Source: Candidatus Hydrogenedentota bacterium (GTDB lineage Bacteria > Hydrogenedentota > Hydrogenedentia > Hydrogenedentales > CAITNO01). From it: 51,673 bases of DNA. The number at the start of each line of letters is the position of its first letter. Position 1 is the first letter of the stretch. The translations under genes and the position numbers were made by a program. The notes under the pieces are model-generated. The model did not search any database and had not been told where the DNA came from. It was given only the letters and a program-made list of their open reading frames with translations. Shown here in pieces: positions 40,610-50,900 of the stretch. The stretch spans positions 1 through 51,673 of the forward strand of contig JAAYBR010000083.1 of NCBI GenBank assembly GCA_012730045.1. The letters are read 5' to 3'.

Positions 40610-43600
40610 ATGAATCTGTCCTTTCTGCCTGTGACGATGATGGCGTTGTCGCTTGGCCTTTCCGCCGCTGCCGCCCCGGCGCCCCATCATCTGCGCTGTG
40701 AATACCGAACCAACCCGCACGGGATCGACACCCTTCAGCCGCGTCTGTCCTGGAACATGGCGGCGGACGGGCGCGGGCAGGCGCAGACGGCCTACCAGGT
40801 GCTGGTGGCCTCCTCCGCCGCACTGCTGGCGGAGGACAAGGGCGACCTGTGGGATTCGGGACAGGTGGCCTCAGACGCCTCCATCCAGATTGAATACGCG
40901 GGCGCGGCCCCCGCGTCGTTCCAGGACTGTTTCTGGAAGGTCCGCGTGTGGGACAAGGGCGGCGCCCCCTCTTCGTGGAGCGAGCCCGCGCACTGGAGCA
41001 TGGGCGCGCTGGAGGAAAAGGACTGGGCCGGGGCAAAGTGGGTCGGCCTGCCCGGCGGGGAGCAGATGTCCGCCGAAGAGACGGATTTCCTGAAGGCCAC
41101 CTGGATCTGGGGGCAGGAGGCGTCCCCGGAGAGCGCCGCCGCCGTCGGCACCCGGTACTTCCGCCTGCCCCTCACCGTGCCGGAGGACCTCCTCAGCGCG
41201 GTCTGCGTGTTCTCCGCCGACAACTCGGCGACCTTCTTCGTGAACGGCGAGAAGATGGGGCAGTGCTCCGACTTCCGCGGCGCGGTGGTGGTGGATGTCA
41301 CCAAGCGCCTCCAGCCCGGCGCCAACACGCTCGCCGTGTCCGTGTCCAACGCGGGCGACGGGCCGAACCCTGCGGGCCTGCTCATTTCCCTGCGGATGGA
41401 GACGGCCTCCGGCGGGATTATCGCGCTGTCCGGCGCGGAGGGCTGGAAGTCCTCGACGACCGGCGGCAAGGACTGGGAGAAGCCCGGTTTCGACGACGGC
41501 GCGTGGGAGGCGGCGAAGGTCATCGGACAGAACGGCATGGGGCCGTGGAACGAGATCAAGCCGTCGGCCTCCCGCGTGCTGCCCGCGCGCATGCTGCGCC
41601 GCGAGTTTGAGGCGAAGCCGGCCCTGCGCCGCGCCGTGGTGGCCTATTCCGGCCTCGGGCTGTCGGAGCTGTACCTCAACGGCGAGAAGGTCGGCGACGA
41701 GGTGCTGTCTCCCGGCTGCACGCAGTACAACAAGCGCGTCTTCTACCTGGTCCACGACGTGACCGACCGGATCACCCCGGGGAAGAACGCCCTCGGCGCG
41801 TGGCTGGGCAACGGCCGCTACTACGCCCCCCGGCTCACGGAGCCCACGAAGACCGACACCTACGGGTTTCCCAAGCTCCTCCTCGCGCTGCGTTTGGAGT
41901 ACGCCGACGGCACCGTGGAGACCGTGTGGTCCGACGCGTCGTGGAAACTGACCGACCAGGGGCCGATCCGCGCGAACAACGAGTACGACGGCGAGACCTA
42001 CGACGCGCGGAGGGAGATGCCCGGCTGGAACGCGCCGGGCTTCGACGACGCCGCGTGGCAGGCCGCGCAGGAGATGGAGGGGCCGACGGGCGTCCTCTCC
42101 GCCCAGATGATGGAGCCGATCCGCGTCGTTGAGACGGTCCACCCCATTTCCGTCAGCAGCCCCAAGCCCGGCATGTACATCTATGACATGGGCCAGAACA
42201 TGGTCGGCTGGGTCCGCATGACCGTCCGCGGCCCGAAGGGGACGACGGTCCGCCAGCGCCACGCCGAGCTGCTCAAGGACGACGGCACGCTGTACCTCGA
42301 CAACATCCGCGGGGCGAAGGTCACCAACGACTACACCCTGAAGGGGGAGGGCGTGGAGGTTTTCGAGCCCCGCTTCACCTACTTCGGGTTCCGCTACCTC
42401 GAGATCACGGGGCATCCCGGCGAGCCGTCGCTGGACGACATTGTCGGCATGGTGGTCCACGACGACGTGGCCCCGGCGGGCACCTTTGCCTGCTCGAACA
42501 AACTGGTGAACCAGATCGAGAAGAACATCCGCTGGGGCGTGCGCGGCAACTACCGCAGCATGCCCACCGACTGCCCCCAGCGCGACGAGCGCCAGGGCTG
42601 GCTCGGCGACCGCTCCGCGGAGTGCCAGGGCGAGACCTACCTCTACGACATCTCCGCCCTCTACGCCAAGTGGGTCTGCGACATGGAGGACGCCCAGCTC
42701 GACACGGGCAGCGTCTCCGACGTGTGCCCCGCCTACTGGCCGCTGTACAACGACAACGTCACCTGGCCCAGCAGCTTCATCATCATCCCCTCCATGCTGC
42801 ACCGCCAGTACGGCGACACGCGCGTCATGGCGCGCCACTACGAGGGCATGAAGAAGTGGATCACCCACATGTCGCAGTACATCAAGGACGGCATCCTGCC
42901 GCGCGACAACTACGGCGACTGGTGCGTGCCCCCGGAGGAGCAGCACCTCATCCACTCCAAGGATCCCGCCCGCAAGACCCCCGGCGACTTCCTCGGCACC
43001 GTCTACTTCATCCACGACCTGAACCTCATGGCCGGGTACGCCCGCCAGATGGGGAAGGACGCCGACGCCGCCGAATTTGACGCCCGCGCCAAGGAGATGA
43101 CGACGGCCTTCAATGACAAATTCCTGGACAGGAAGGAGAAGAAGTACGCCAACGGCACCGAGACCTCCTGCGTCCTGCCGCTGGCCTTCGGCGTCGCGCC
43201 GGAGGACATGCGCCAGCCCCTCTTCGACCGCCTGGTCAACAGCATCATGGTCAAGGGCGGCGGCCACCTCTCCACCGGCCTTGTGGGCGGGCAGTGGCTC
43301 AACCGGGTGCTGACCGACGGCGGCCGGCCCGACGTGTCCTACACCCTTGCCAGCCAGAAGGACTACCCGAGCTGGGGCTACATGGTCGAGAAGAACGCCA
43401 CCACCATCTGGGAGCTGTGGAACGGCGACACCGCCGACCCCGCCATGAACTCTGGCAACCACGTCATGCTCGTCGGCGACCTCAATATCTGGTTCTACGA
43501 GCACGTCGCGGGCATCCGCCCCGCCGCGCCGGGCTTCAAGAAAATCCTGCTCGACCCGGTCATTCTGGACGGGCTCGACTTCGCCGAGGCCTCCCACCGC

Positions 43601-43840
43601 AGCCCCTACGGCCAGATATTCAGCCGCTGGGACAAGAAGGACGGCAAACTGACCTGGCGCGTCACCATCCCCGCGAACACCACCGCCGAGCTGCGCGTGC
43701 CCGCAGCCGACACCGCCAAGGTCACCGAGTCCGGCGCCCCCGTGAAGCAGGCCGCAGGGCTGAGCTTTGTGAAGACCGACAACGGCAAGGCGGTCTTCGA
43801 GGCCGGATCCGGCACCTACGTCTTCGAAATCGCCGGGTAA
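40610..43840 (+). CDS. GH78 alpha-L-rhamnosidase
   Basis: A 1076-residue protein with a signal peptide (MNLSFLPVTMMALSLGLSAAAA). Family layout: an N-terminal fibronectin-like domain (LRCEYRTNPHGIDTLQPRLSW), two beta-sandwich domains (including RYFRLPLTVPEDLLSAVCVFSADN and YIYDMGQNMVGWVRM), then the (alpha/alpha)6 catalytic barrel from about 625. General acid Glu660 lies in CPQRDERQGWLGD and general base Glu935 in TTIWELWNG. It removes terminal rhamnose from pectin rhamnogalacturonan, flavonoids or bacterial polysaccharides. AAAGGAG precedes the ATG at 40610. It is a single gene with an intrinsic terminator at 43865. Confidence 0.96.
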   Translation: MNLSFLPVTMMALSLGLSAAAAPAPHHLRCEYRTNPHGIDTLQPRLSWNMAADGRGQAQTAYQVLVASSAALLAEDKGDLWDSGQVASDASIQIEYAGAAPASFQDCFWKVRVWDKGGAPSSWSEPAHWSMGALEEKDWAGAKWVGLPGGEQMSAEETDFLKATWIWGQEASPESAAAVGTRYFRLPLTVPEDLLSAVCVFSADNSATFFVNGEKMGQCSDFRGAVVVDVTKRLQPGANTLAVSVSNAGDGPNPAGLLISLRMETASGGIIALSGAEGWKSSTTGGKDWEKPGFDDGAWEAAKVIGQNGMGPWNEIKPSASRVLPARMLRREFEAKPALRRAVVAYSGLGLSELYLNGEKVGDEVLSPGCTQYNKRVFYLVHDVTDRITPGKNALGAWLGNGRYYAPRLTEPTKTDTYGFPKLLLALRLEYADGTVETVWSDASWKLTDQGPIRANNEYDGETYDARREMPGWNAPGFDDAAWQAAQEMEGPTGVLSAQMMEPIRVVETVHPISVSSPKPGMYIYDMGQNMVGWVRMTVRGPKGTTVRQRHAELLKDDGTLYLDNIRGAKVTNDYTLKGEGVEVFEPRFTYFGFRYLEITGHPGEPSLDDIVGMVVHDDVAPAGTFACSNKLVNQIEKNIRWGVRGNYRSMPTDCPQRDERQGWLGDRSAECQGETYLYDISALYAKWVCDMEDAQLDTGSVSDVCPAYWPLYNDNVTWPSSFIIIPSMLHRQYGDTRVMARHYEGMKKWITHMSQYIKDGILPRDNYGDWCVPPEEQHLIHSKDPARKTPGDFLGTVYFIHDLNLMAGYARQMGKDADAAEFDARAKEMTTAFNDKFLDRKEKKYANGTETSCVLPLAFGVAPEDMRQPLFDRLVNSIMVKGGGHLSTGLVGGQWLNRVLTDGGRPDVSYTLASQKDYPSWGYMVEKNATTIWELWNGDTADPAMNSGNHVMLVGDLNIWFYEHVAGIRPAAPGFKKILLDPVILDGLDFAEASHRSPYGQIFSRWDKKDGKLTWRVTIPANTTAELRVPAADTAKVTESGAPVKQAAGLSFVKTDNGKAVFEAGSGTYVFEIAG

Positions 43841-43864
43841 CCCGGCCCCCGCAAAGAACACAGG

Positions 43865-43905
43865 CCCCGGCCGCCGGAACGATCTGGCAGCCGGGGTTTT
43901 TCTTT
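43865..43905 (+). terminator. Intrinsic terminator of the rhamnosidase gene
   Basis: CCCCGGC (43865-43871) pairs with GCCGGGG (43890-43896), followed by TTTTTCTTT. The loop is long (18 nt) with a short secondary pairing. Confidence 0.7.
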
Positions 43906-43939
43906 GTTCAGAGGTGCTTGCGGAAAAGGCAATGAGGAT

Positions 43940-44298
43940 TTACCACGAAGGCACGAAGAGCACCAAGAAGACCGGATGTGGCAGGTGAGTGCCGAGGGAA
44001 CTGTTGATCCTTCGTCACTTGTCGCCAAGGCTTTTCCCGGCGGTTGCCATGAGGGAGATGCTCGCGCGGTGTCCGGGTCCCCCCTTGAGGGGGGTGGTTC
44101 GCGGGAGCGAACCGGGGGATGTTCCGGATTGCGGCGCGTCGGCCGGAGAAAAGAACATCCCCCGTCCGCGAAGACGCTGACACCCCCTGAGGGGGGGACC
44201 CAGAGCCGCCGGCCGCCGACCACGGTTGAGAGGGGCCAAGAAGGACGAAATTGAAAAGACACCCTGCCTTCTTTGTGTCCTTTGTGCCTTTGTGGTGA
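43940..44298. repeat. Nested inverted-repeat island (ACCACGAAGGCACGAAG type)
   Basis: Outer arms: 43940-43970 and 44268-44298, 25 of 31 positions complementary by eye. Inner arms: about 44075-44124 (CCCCCCTTGAGGGGGG, then CGGGGGATGTTC) and its imperfect inverse 44153-44200 (GAACATCCCCCG, CCCCCTGAGGGGG). No protein can be supported. It fills nearly all the gap between the rhamnosidase and galK. Confidence 0.75.
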
Positions 44299-44326
44299 AA
44301 AGCATTGTGGTGAAATCCCGGCCCTC

Positions 44327-45493
44327 TTACGCCAGCACCCCCGCCCCGTCCACGGGCTTGGAGAGGATAACCTCGCCGTCGCGGCCGGTGGCGGTTTTGT
44401 ATTGGGCGAGGAGGTCGGCGGCGAAGGCTTCTGCGGCGTTGGCGGCGACGAGGTTGATGGTGCATCCGCCGAAGCCGGCGCCGGTCATGCGGGCGCCGAA
44501 GCATCCTGGCAGGCCGCGGGCGATTTCGGTCATGGCGTTGAGTTCGGCGTTGGTGACCTCGTAGTCGTCGCGCAGGCTGATGTCCGAGGCGGTCATGAGC
44601 TCCCCGAGGCGGGCCATGTCGCCGGCGCGCATGGCGTCGCGGGCGGCGAGGGTGCGGTCGTCCTCGGTGATGACGTGGCGGGCGCGGCGGTAGGCGACAT
44701 CGCCCATGAGCCCCGCGCAGGCGTCCAGCTCGTCCACCGTGTAGTCGCGCAGGTGGGTGCCGGTGGGGTTGGCGCCCTGCTGGAGGGCGCGGACGGCCTC
44801 GCCGCACTCGGCGACGCGCTCGTTGTACTTGGAGCTGGTGAGCCCGCGCGGGCAGGCGGTGTTCGCGATGACGAACACGGCGTCCGGGAAGGCGATGGGG
44901 ACCAGCTCGTACTCAAAGTTGCGGCAGTCGAGGAAGAGCCCGTGGCCCGCCTTCCCGCAGCGCGAGATGAACTGGTCCATGATGCCGGTGCTGAGGCCGA
45001 GGAATAGGTTCTCGACGCGCTGGCCGAGACGGGCGGCGGCGGGGCCCTCCATCGTGAAGCCGCCGAAATGCTCGAACATGCACAGGGCCGCCATCTCCAG
45101 GGCGGCGGAGCTGCTCAGGCCGCATCCGATGGGCACATCGCCCTCCACCACGAGGTCCGCGCCCGTGAGGGGCAGCCCCTCCTTCGCCAGCTCCTCCGCC
45201 ACGCCGACAATGTAGTCCACCCACGGCTCCTCCGCGCTGCGGACGCGGTGGTCGAGGTCGGCGACCGTTTCCCGGTCGAGATTCTCCGCGCGGGCGTGGA
45301 GGGCGCGGTCGTCGCGGCGGCGCGCGGCGATAACCGTCTCCCGCTCGATGGCCATGGGCAGCACGAATCCGTGGTTGTAGTCCGTGTGCTCGCCGATGAT
45401 GTTCACGCGCCCCGGCGCGCGCACCACCACGTCGGGGCTCCCGCCGAACCGATTTTCAAAGGCCTGGACAATGCCCGAACGCGAAATGGTCAT
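44327..45493 (-). CDS. galK: Galactokinase
   Basis: A 388-residue GHMP kinase that phosphorylates galactose at C1. Motif 1 is GRVNIIGEHTDYN (28-40), with the galactokinase-specific GEHTDY. Motif 2 is PIGCGLSSSAALE (121-133), the ATP loop. MDQFIS gives the catalytic Asp. Motif 3 is MTGAGFGGCTI near the C-terminus. The ATG at 45493 has GGGGAG 8 nt upstream and gives the expected start before the signature. It could use galactose released by the GH36 and GH2 enzymes. It lies downstream of hemB on the same strand, but a repeat element separates them. Confidence 0.96.
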   Translation of the reverse strand: MTISRSGIVQAFENRFGGSPDVVVRAPGRVNIIGEHTDYNHGFVLPMAIERETVIAARRRDDRALHARAENLDRETVADLDHRVRSAEEPWVDYIVGVAEELAKEGLPLTGADLVVEGDVPIGCGLSSSAALEMAALCMFEHFGGFTMEGPAAARLGQRVENLFLGLSTGIMDQFISRCGKAGHGLFLDCRNFEYELVPIAFPDAVFVIANTACPRGLTSSKYNERVAECGEAVRALQQGANPTGTHLRDYTVDELDACAGLMGDVAYRRARHVITEDDRTLAARDAMRAGDMARLGELMTASDISLRDDYEVTNAELNAMTEIARGLPGCFGARMTGAGFGGCTINLVAANAAEAFAADLLAQYKTATGRDGEVILSKPVDGAGVLA

Positions 45494-45573
45494 CACCGAA
45501 ACTCCCCGGGCCAAGCCCGCTGTTGTGTGCGCAAAAGGATACCGCAGGAACGACGCCGGAATCACGCCCGGGC

Positions 45574-45674
45574 ACACGGACGAACAAGGACGAACACGGA
45601 CCGCCACGGACTAAGACCCAGCGTGGCAGCGGCCTTGTCCGTGCCTGTCAGTGTCTGTCCGTGCGGGTCCGTGT
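45574..45674. repeat. Inverted-repeat element (ACACGGACGAACA type)
   Basis: Arms 45574-45610 and 45638-45674, each 37 nt, complementary at 28 positions, around a 27-nt centre containing GCGTGGCAGCGGCC. It fills most of the 187-nt gap between galK and hemB. Confidence 0.7.
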
Positions 45675-45680
45675 TCCGGC

Positions 45681-46673
45681 CTAACCCCTAAGCCACCCCG
45701 CCGCGTCCTTCGCCCAGTAGGTCAGGATCATCTGCGCGCCCGCGCGGCGGATGCCGGTGAGCATCTCCAGGGCGGCGCGTTTCTCCTCGATCCATCCGTT
45801 GGCCGCGGCGGCCTTGACCATGGCGTACTCGCCGCTGACGTTGTAGGCGGCGAGGGGGATGTCAAAGGTGTCCGCCGCCGCGCGCAGGATGTCGAGATAG
45901 GGCAGTGCGGGCTTTACCATGACGATGTCCGCGCCCTCGTCCAGGTCCAGGGCGATCTCGCGCAGGGCCTCGCGGGCGTTCGCGGGGTCCATCTGGTACG
46001 AGCGGCGGTCGCCGAACTGCGGCGGCGACTCGGCGGCGTCGCGGAAGGGCCCGTAGAAGGCGGAGGCGAACTTCGCGCTGTACGCCATGACGGGGAGGTC
46101 GGCGAAGCCGTGGGCGTCCAGGGCGTCGCGGATCGCGCCCACGCGGCCGTCCATCATGTCCGACGGGGCCACCATGTCGGCGCCCGCGCGGGCGTGGGCC
46201 AGCGCCTCGCGCGCGAGCAGGGCCACCGTCGCGTCGTTGTCCACGTCCGGGACGCCGTCGCGGTTCGGCCGCACCACGCCGCAGTGGCCGTGGTCCGTGT
46301 ACTCGCAGAGGCACACGTCGGTGATGACGCACAGGTCCGGGCGGGCCGTCTTCACCGCCGCGACGGCGCGGGGGATGATGCCGTCGGGGTCATAGGCCCC
46401 GGACCCCTCCGCGTCCTTGTGGTCGGGGATGCCGAAGAGGATCACCGCCGGGACCCCGAGGTCCGCCAGCGCACGCGCCTCCTCGGCCAGCGTGTCCGGG
46501 CTGAACTGGCACTGGCCGGGCATGGACGCGATGGGGTTGCGCACCCCCGCGCCGGGGCGCACGAAGAGCGGGGCGATCAGGTTGTCCACGGACAGCCGCG
46601 TCTCCCGCGCCATGCGGCGCAGGGTCTCGTTGCGGCGCATGCGCCGGAGCCGGGCGGTCAGATGAAGGTTCAT
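45681..46673 (-). CDS. hemB: Delta-aminolevulinic acid dehydratase (porphobilinogen synthase)
   Basis: A 330-residue enzyme that condenses two 5-aminolevulinate molecules to porphobilinogen in tetrapyrrole synthesis. The Schiff-base lysines are Lys201 in YSAKFASAFYG and Lys254 in VMVKPALPYLD. The Cys-rich zinc site is Cys121, Cys123 and Cys131 in CLCEYTDHGHCG, so this is the zinc-dependent type. Full length. AAGGAGG lies 7 nt before the ATG. It is the third gene of a leftward operon, 49 nt after the UroD-like gene. Confidence 0.97.
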   Translation of the reverse strand: MNLHLTARLRRMRRNETLRRMARETRLSVDNLIAPLFVRPGAGVRNPIASMPGQCQFSPDTLAEEARALADLGVPAVILFGIPDHKDAEGSGAYDPDGIIPRAVAAVKTARPDLCVITDVCLCEYTDHGHCGVVRPNRDGVPDVDNDATVALLAREALAHARAGADMVAPSDMMDGRVGAIRDALDAHGFADLPVMAYSAKFASAFYGPFRDAAESPPQFGDRRSYQMDPANAREALREIALDLDEGADIVMVKPALPYLDILRAAADTFDIPLAAYNVSGEYAMVKAAAANGWIEEKRAALEMLTGIRRAGAQMILTYWAKDAAGWLRG

Positions 46674-46722
46674 GCGTTTTCCTCCTTTTCATGCAGGCGG
46701 CGCCGGGGGAAGGGGAGGCCCG

Positions 46723-47937
46723 TCACCCCCGGACCGCGTCAAGCATCGCCGTGATGTTCTCCGGCGGCACGTTCGCCATGATGTTGTGCACCTGCTGGAA
46801 CACGAAGCCGCCGCCGGGGTTCATGGTTTCCACCTGCGCGCGCACATGGGCGGCCACCGCCTCCGGCGTGCCGTTGGGCAGGATGTCGCGCGTGTCGCAG
46901 CCGCCGCCCCAGAAGGTGAGGTCGCGCCCGAAGTCGCGCTTGAGCCCCGCCGCGTCCATGCCCCGGCAGGAGACCTGCACGGGGTTGATGGCGTCCAGCC
47001 CGGCGTCAATCAGGTCCGGGAGCAGCTCCCGCACCCCGCCGCAGCAGTGCAGCATGATCTTCACGTCGGCGAGCTCCTTCGCCCGCGCCCACATCTGGGC
47101 GTGGCGGGGCTTGAAGTACTCGCGGTACATGTCGGGCGACATCTGCGGGCCGTTCTGCATGCCCAGGTCGTCGCCGAACAGCACGATGTCCACATGGGGC
47201 CCCACGGCGCCGAGGAAGCGCTCCAGGTTCGCCAGATGCAGCTCCACCGTCTTGTCCAGGAACCGGTTCACGCGGTCGGGCTCCGCCGCCAGCATCAGGA
47301 GAAACTGGTCGTTGCGGTAGAGGAACTGGCCCATCTCCAGCAGGTTGCCGCCGAAGAGGCCGATGACGGCGCGGTCCGTGCGCGCGCGCAGGGCCTTTGC
47401 CCCGGCGGCCAGGGTCTCCGCGTCCGGCGCGAGGGGCCCGGGCGGCGAGGCAATGGCCGTCCACATGCATTCGGCCATGGCCTCGGGCAGATGGTCCGGG
47501 TCGTCGCTGTCGAGGAAGGGCCAGTGGGTCTGCTCGAAATACCACGCGCCGTCGGGCATGGCGGCGATGATCCGCCCGGAGGCCGACCGGATCACCCAGC
47601 GGTCCCCGTCGCGCTCCGGCTTGACCCACGCGTTCACGAGGCACGGCGTGCCGTCGGGCAGCACCCACTCCGCCCAGTCCCGGTCGTCCAGGGCGAAGCC
47701 CCGGCCCAGCTCGACGGTGTCCACGCCGAAGCGGTCCAGCACGTCGTCGTCCACCACGGCCAGCTGCTGCACGGGGTCGTAGACCCGCACCGGCCGGGGC
47801 GGCAGGCCCAGATGGGCGCGCAGCTTCGGGTAGGCCATGGCGGCGATGCCCGAGGAGCGGTGTCCGGAAAGGTCCAGCGGCACCGTGTCCGGCTGCCGGT
47901 GGTTCAGCGCCGCCATCACGCGTTCACGCGGGGTCAT
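46723..47937 (-). CDS. UroD-like methyltransferase-fold protein, not HemE
   Basis: A 404-residue TIM-barrel protein of the uroporphyrinogen decarboxylase superfamily (MTPRERVMAALNHRQPDTVPLD is the standard N-terminus). It lacks the HemE block with the MRQAGR arginine, so it is unlikely to be the haem enzyme. His297, Cys299 (in LHCCGGV) and Cys347 (in GGGCDT) match the H-x-C-...-C zinc pattern of the cobalamin-linked methyltransferases MtaA/MtbA. It could move methyl groups to or from a corrinoid protein, or act on O-methyl sugars; no corrinoid protein is adjacent. AAAGGAG precedes the ATG. It sits between GH38 and hemB in one operon. Confidence 0.85.
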   Translation of the reverse strand: MTPRERVMAALNHRQPDTVPLDLSGHRSSGIAAMAYPKLRAHLGLPPRPVRVYDPVQQLAVVDDDVLDRFGVDTVELGRGFALDDRDWAEWVLPDGTPCLVNAWVKPERDGDRWVIRSASGRIIAAMPDGAWYFEQTHWPFLDSDDPDHLPEAMAECMWTAIASPPGPLAPDAETLAAGAKALRARTDRAVIGLFGGNLLEMGQFLYRNDQFLLMLAAEPDRVNRFLDKTVELHLANLERFLGAVGPHVDIVLFGDDLGMQNGPQMSPDMYREYFKPRHAQMWARAKELADVKIMLHCCGGVRELLPDLIDAGLDAINPVQVSCRGMDAAGLKRDFGRDLTFWGGGCDTRDILPNGTPEAVAAHVRAQVETMNPGGGFVFQQVHNIMANVPPENITAMLDAVRG

Positions 47938-47964
47938 GTTCTTTCTCCTTTGATAAGTGCGGGC

Positions 47965-50900
47965 TCAGCGCACAGCGCGCAGGGTGACCACTTCATACGG
48001 CGCGAGGCGCACGGGGCCGTCCAGCGGCTCGCCGGGCGTTTCCGACAGGGTGCTCATTTCAACGCGTTTCGGCCGGGGGCGCCCCCAGTCCACCACCGCC
48101 TCGCAGGCGGTGTCGGACGAATTAAACAGGCGCAGGATGTCCGCCGCGCCGTCGTCGCCGGGTTTCAGCACCGTCGCGACGACGCAGTCCGGGGTGACGC
48201 GCACCCGCGTCTCCGGGGCCTTGGCGCGCTTTGCGGCGGGCACGGCGACCAGCGGCTGGGTGAAGTCCGTGCCGAAGCGCTGGGCGGCGGCGGGGTCGTA
48301 ACCCGTGTGCGGGCGCAGGGCGTAGCGGAAGGTCGTGGGGCCGTCCTGCGACGCCTTGTAGTTCGTCTCCCAGTAGTTGTTCATGACATAGGCGACGAGG
48401 GTGGTGGAGGGCTCCAGCTTCTCGATCCAGCCGGAGACCGTGGGGTCGTTGGTGATTCCGCCCACCTGCACCAGCGGCGTGTCGGCGACGGCCCAGGTGA
48501 CGCCGAGGGTGTCGTTGGACACGTCCACCCACCGCTGCACGGTGAAGTAGTTCTTGCACGCCCCGGCCATCTGGTCCGTCTCGGGACGGGCCACGGCCAG
48601 CGGCAGGTCCATGCGCACCACGCCGTCCGGCACGTTGAACGGGAAGGCCAGATGCACGCCCTCCTTCTCGTAGATGTTCGTCTTGTCCAGCGTGTCCACC
48701 AGCTCCGCGTGGTCGAGGCCGGCCACCAGCCGCACCTCGCGCGTGAGGGAGGCGCAGCCCGGCGCGTCGGACGTGACCAGCAGCGACGCCACCAGCGGCC
48801 CCTTCTCCTTGACCGTGATGGTCGGCGCGCCGTTCCGCTGCGGGTTGTCCGGCTTGCGGCCCGCGACGTAGAGGTAGTCGTTGAGCCCGGGGTACTTCGA
48901 CCGGTCCACCAGCTCCGCGCCGTTCCCGGCGGCCTTCAGACTGGACACCGCGCCCGTGGCCGGGTCAATCTCCACTTCCACCAGCCCGTTCTTCAGGCGG
49001 TTCCTTTGGATATTGGCTGTGGCAAAGCAACCGTTCTTTCCGGCGTCGAAGGTCCATTGCACCGGGCCGGCGTCGCTTGCGGCGGCCTTGGCGAGCACAT
49101 ACTTCGCGCCGCCCGTGGGGGGCACGTCCGCCGCCAAGAAGGCGAGTTCGCCCGTGGAGAGCACCTGGCAGGACACCGGGGTGCCCTTGGCGTCGCGGAC
49201 CTCGATGCTCTTCTCCCGCCAGTCGCCCGGCAGGGTGACCAGTCCGGTGCGGGGCCAGGGGGAGGTGTTGAGCACCATCACGGCGTCGTCTTTGCCTTCC
49301 CTCGCGCGCAGGGGCGCCGTGGCGCGGTCGAGCAGGTCGCGGGAGCGCCGGTCGGCCTCCAGGGCGAAGGCCTGCTTGACGGCCCACTGCCCCTTCACAA
49401 AATCCGCCTCGGGCTCGCTGATGCTGTTGTGGGCGCCCCAGGTGTGCTCGTCGTAGAGGATCACCTCGCGCCACGCCGCCTCGAAGTCCGCCGCCGGGTA
49501 GTCCTCCGGCCGCAGCATGCTCCAGAGCGCCTGCGCCTGCACGATCCGCTCGGCGGCGTCGCGGTTCACCGCCGTCTCGCGGGCGGACGACGCCGCGCCG
49601 TCCTCCCAGTAGGGCGTGAAGTCGCCGGTGACGCGGGGGAGGTCCTTCCCGTAGCGGGCCTCAAAAGCAGCGAAGGCCTCATGCGGCGTGGCGATGACGA
49701 TTTTCGGCGAAACATAGCGGGCGTTCCAGTCGCGGATCATGTCGGGCAGCCCGGGGTCGGGCGGGCCGTTGTCGCCGCCGATGTTGTAGCGCACATGCGT
49801 CATGTCGTAGGGAAAGCCCGCGTCCTGGAGCTCCGTCAGGTAGGCGAGAATCTTCTCCCCGTCGCGCATGGGTCCGGAGTGGTACCAGGAATAGGCCTTG
49901 GCCACCATCCAGCAGAGCACCTCCTCCTTCCCGGAGGGGGAAACCCAGTAGTAGGGCCGGTCGCCCCAGGCCTTCAGGGTGAAGCCGATGCGGTGTCCCG
50001 CGTTCGGCCCGATGGAGAGGTACTTCACGCCGCTCTGGGCGAGCGCCGGCACCAGGCCCCAGGTGTAGCCCGGCACGTCGGAGATCATGGCCGTGTCCAT
50101 GGGCACGCCCGTCTCCCTCGCGAGGCGGCGGGCATAACCCGTCAGTTCGACCAGCTCCTCGGGGCGGCACAGGGCCGTGAGCTGGTTGCCGTAGAGCGCG
50201 TCCAGGCCGATGGACCCCTCTTTAACCGCCGCCAGGAAGGCGTCACGTTTCTCCGGGGTCGCGCGTTTCAGGTAGCTGTCCACGGCCCAGAGCCCCTCGG
50301 GCAGCCACTTGAACCGCGCGCCGTCGGGGTAGTCCTTCGTCTTCCCGATCAGCTCCAGAGCCAGGTCCATGTGGTCCCACTGCTTCTGCTCGACCTCGCT
50401 CTGGAGGTGGGTATAGCCGATGTCCAGATGGGTGTGGTGCATGAGGTACACCGTCCACCGGCGGGCGGGGTTCACCGTGGCCGTCTCCCGCGCCGTCGCG
50501 CCGCCCGCGTGGACCTCCACAGTCACGTCGCGCGGCTGGTCCGCCGCGGGCACTGGCACCTCCAGCGTCTGGAGCCCCTTGACCAGCGGATGCCGAGTCG
50601 CCGGGCCGCCGTCCACGCTCACCTCGGCCTCGCTGGCGTCGCCAAAATGGCGCACGGGCACGCGCAGCATCTGGAACAGGCTTCCTTCGCGCTCCACCAG
50701 CAGCGGCGGGCTGGTGGGGGCCCCAAGCTGCACGAAGGGCATCGTCGCCTTGGCGAGTTTCGCCCCGCGGGGGGCCTCCATCCAGAGGGCGTCATACACG
50801 GCCCAGCTGCTCCCCGCCAGGGGGGTGATGGTCACGGTGTTTTCCCCGGCCCGCAGGGTGGACGCGGGAAAGGTCACGGTGATGCGCGTCTCCTTTCCCT

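Noticed and set aside
40871-43861. A 996-codon minus-strand frame opposite the rhamnosidase
   Set aside because: Antisense shadow of a GH78 gene with both catalytic Glu residues visible.
46723-47937. Calling this gene hemE because it neighbours hemB
   Set aside because: The MRQAGR arginine block required for uroporphyrinogen decarboxylation is absent and a zinc-type His/Cys set is present.
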